From Cardinalis cardinalis (taxonomy: Eukaryota > Chordata > Aves > Passeriformes > Cardinalidae): a stretch of DNA of 64,000 nucleotides. The first letter of the stretch is position 1. Each line of letters begins with the position of its first letter. The notes under the pieces were generated by a model, which was given only the letters and a program-made list of their open reading frames with translations, made no database searches and had not been told where the DNA came from. Positions 59,201 to 62,200 of the stretch are shown here, piece by piece. The stretch covers positions 259,638 through 323,637 of the forward strand of contig JACDOX010000364.1 in the NCBI GenBank assembly GCA_014549065.1, read 5' to 3'. Position numbers and translations under genes: made by a program.

Positions 59201-62200
59201 GAGGTTCTGAAATTTCCTTAGGTTTGGTGTCTGCATGAAGGGAAATCTGCAAGAACCTGGTTTTGTGTGTTTGTCTTTCACTGCATTNTCTAGGCAAGGA
59301 AATATGGAGCTTGTCAAGGTTTATGGAAGCTGTTTCTTTCTGGTGATTCTGGAGGAGCAGGTGAAATGCTGGACCCCACTAGTGTGAAATAAAAGAGCTC
59401 CTTATGACAAGAATGATTTTCATAACTGCAGAATATCACACATGTACCCAAGGAAATAAGTAGAAGGTGGTGAAGGGAGCATTTGCCACTTCTTTCATGC
59501 TAAAATGTACAAGAATTCCTTAATGGTAGTGACAGTGCTGGAAAAAATTGATGTTTTGATGGCAAGTGACAGTTCCTGAATGTGTGGAGTAGGAACAGCC
59601 TCCAACAAGCCTTGTTAGAGCTGGGAAATCTGGGCCTCCTGAGAAGGGGGCTTTGAAACCAGGGAGGGGTCAGCTGCATTTTCCAGGGGTCTCTTGCTAT
59701 CTGCCATCATGCCAGGAGCATGAACTGATGGTGTGATGGGGTCAGGAAAGCCTCAGCACTGATCCTCAGGTGGAGCAGGNAGTGGGGCTGTGCCAGGGTG
59801 TCCGGGCTGGCTCTGGAGCTGCCCCAGGAAAGGAGCCCTGGCAGGGGCAGCTCTGGGCTGTGTCTCTGGTTCTCCCCTCTCTCTGCTAAGTGATCTTCAT
59901 TTATTTATTCCTGCTCTGGTGTGATGTGCTCAACAGGACATCTTCAAACAAGCAACTGAGGACAGGCTGACCAGTGCCAAGGAGCTGCCTTACTTTGAAG
60001 GTGATTTCTGGCCTAATGTGCTGGAGGAAAGCATCAAGGAGCTGGAGCAGGAGGAGGAGGAGAGGAAGAAGGAAGAGAGCACTGCAGCTAGTGAAACAAC
60101 AGAGGTGGGTCAGCTTTATGTGCCATATTCTCCCTTAGCNCACAAAGCTGGTAATTAATGCTTTAATATAGAGAGGTCATACCAGATAAACTAGAAAAGA
60201 TCATTTACAGCAGACATTCAATCAGGGGTCCCTTTAACTGCATTTCTGTTTTTCTTCTTGGTTAACAAATCTACTGATGGCTTGGTTTGGGTTCTTTTAA
60301 CAGCCTCAGGAGTCACTTATGGCAGTTCAGCATCTCTCTTCTCAGAGAAATGTGTTAAGCTGCTTTTGCCACGCTACATTTGCTTGCAGTCATTTGGCTG
60401 AGCTTCTGGTTCACACCTTTGCAAAGCACCTCCAGCATTTGCATTTTGAAAGGTGCTGGATTTTTCAAAGCTGAATGAAACGTGGCTGTTATTTAAACAC
60501 AGGTACTTGTAGTCATTTGCAACAGCAAAGGGCTGAAATTTGAAAGTGTTTATTGCAGGCTTTGCGTTNGTGGGAAGAGTTGATCCTGATGGTGCTGTTC
60601 CTTCACCAACATCCTCTCTTTGTCTATAAAAACCAACTAAACCAAAAAAAAATCCACGAAAAAAACAACAACCAAGTTTTTCAGGGCCCTGGACAGAATG
60701 TCTTCATTCATTTTTATTTCCATCTTGATTTTATCTGCAACTAAATGGTCTCAGCACTTTTATACTGTCCCTTTCACTTGAGATTTGCAGCAAGATGTTT
60801 TGAAAATAAATGTTGTAGGAAAATCTAAACTCTAATAGATTGAGGTAGAACCAAAAGCTTTACTTTTTTTTACCAAAAGCTTTACCAAGCTTTACCCCTT
60901 GAAGCTTAGATGCTGTGACTGTTTGCCTTCAGTCTGTTACATGGGATTGATGTGGAGGATTGCACCTCAATCCATCAATTTTGTGATGTCAGAAAGTTTC
61001 TTCTGTTAAACCTTAGCAGCTCTTTCAAAGTTAATACAGTTTGTGCCTATGTTTTAATGGAACCAAAAAGTTAACAGCTTTCACTTTGTTCCTTCTGAAT
61101 GTGACTTTGGATGTTGAGACAGTTCAGCAAGCACTGCTGTATGAAAAGAAGTGGAAGGCAAGGCTTGGAATTAAGCAGCAGCCCTCTCTTGCTAACAGGA
61201 TCACTTGCAGTAAATCAGGAAAAACAGTGGTGTGAGCATTTACTCTGCATCTAGGAGGGGGTAAAAGGTGTTTGGAAAAGCCCAGAGCAATTCTCTGGGA
61301 GCTCAGACANTTGTGGCCTAAAATGAGATGGTGCAGCCTTGGTGGGGAACATCCCTGTGCCCCCCTCAGTGCCTGGGGCAGCAGCAGGGGACACAGCTTC
61401 ACCCAGGCTGCTGAGGGGTCACCCAGCCATGGCACTCTGGGCTCTTTGCCTCTTGACTCAGGAAAAGGAGCAGGTTTAAAACTATGAGAGCTTCCCCCAT
61501 GCAGAACCTAAACTGGGTCACTTCATGGAGGAGACTGCCCAGCACTGGGGATCTCCATGGGTGCAAGCACCTCATGGATATTGCTGCTGAAATGGCACAG
61601 AATCTCTCTTACATTCTTTGTCCTAAATTTTGTATATGTGGAGAGGAAGCTTCCTGCAAGTGAACATGTGCTGCAGGTATCAGTGAAAGGGAGAGCAAAG
61701 AGCTGGGACATATTCAGAGTTCTTGGCAAAGGTTCTGAAGGGGTGAGGCTCCCCCAGGACCCGTCCATCAGCATCTCTGGCTGGTCTGGCTGAATGTCAG
61801 AATGAAATGGTACAAACACAACCCTACAACTTCTTAAAACAGCTTGGAATACTTTGTACAGTTGGCCAAATATAAACTTGCTGAAGGTGGAGTAGAAAGA
61901 AAACTTAGACCTGGCTTGTTTGATAAGTTTTAGTCTGTTCTTCCTTTTGGTGTTTAAATGTTAAGATCTCAGTTGGGGCTTTAGGATGTGGAGGCAAAGG
62001 AGGGCAGGCTCCAGTTCCATCAGTGGGAGGAAACTTGGGGGCAGTCAAGGTGGGAACATAAAACAGATCACTTCTGAATCCCTTAGAGTCTGTCTGGTAT
62101 CCCATAAAAGANTCTCATTTTCATTTCCAAACAGGTTTGGTCAGAAAATCCACAAAATGAGTTAGAGAGAACCCAGGAGTNGTCAGGGAATTCCTGTCCA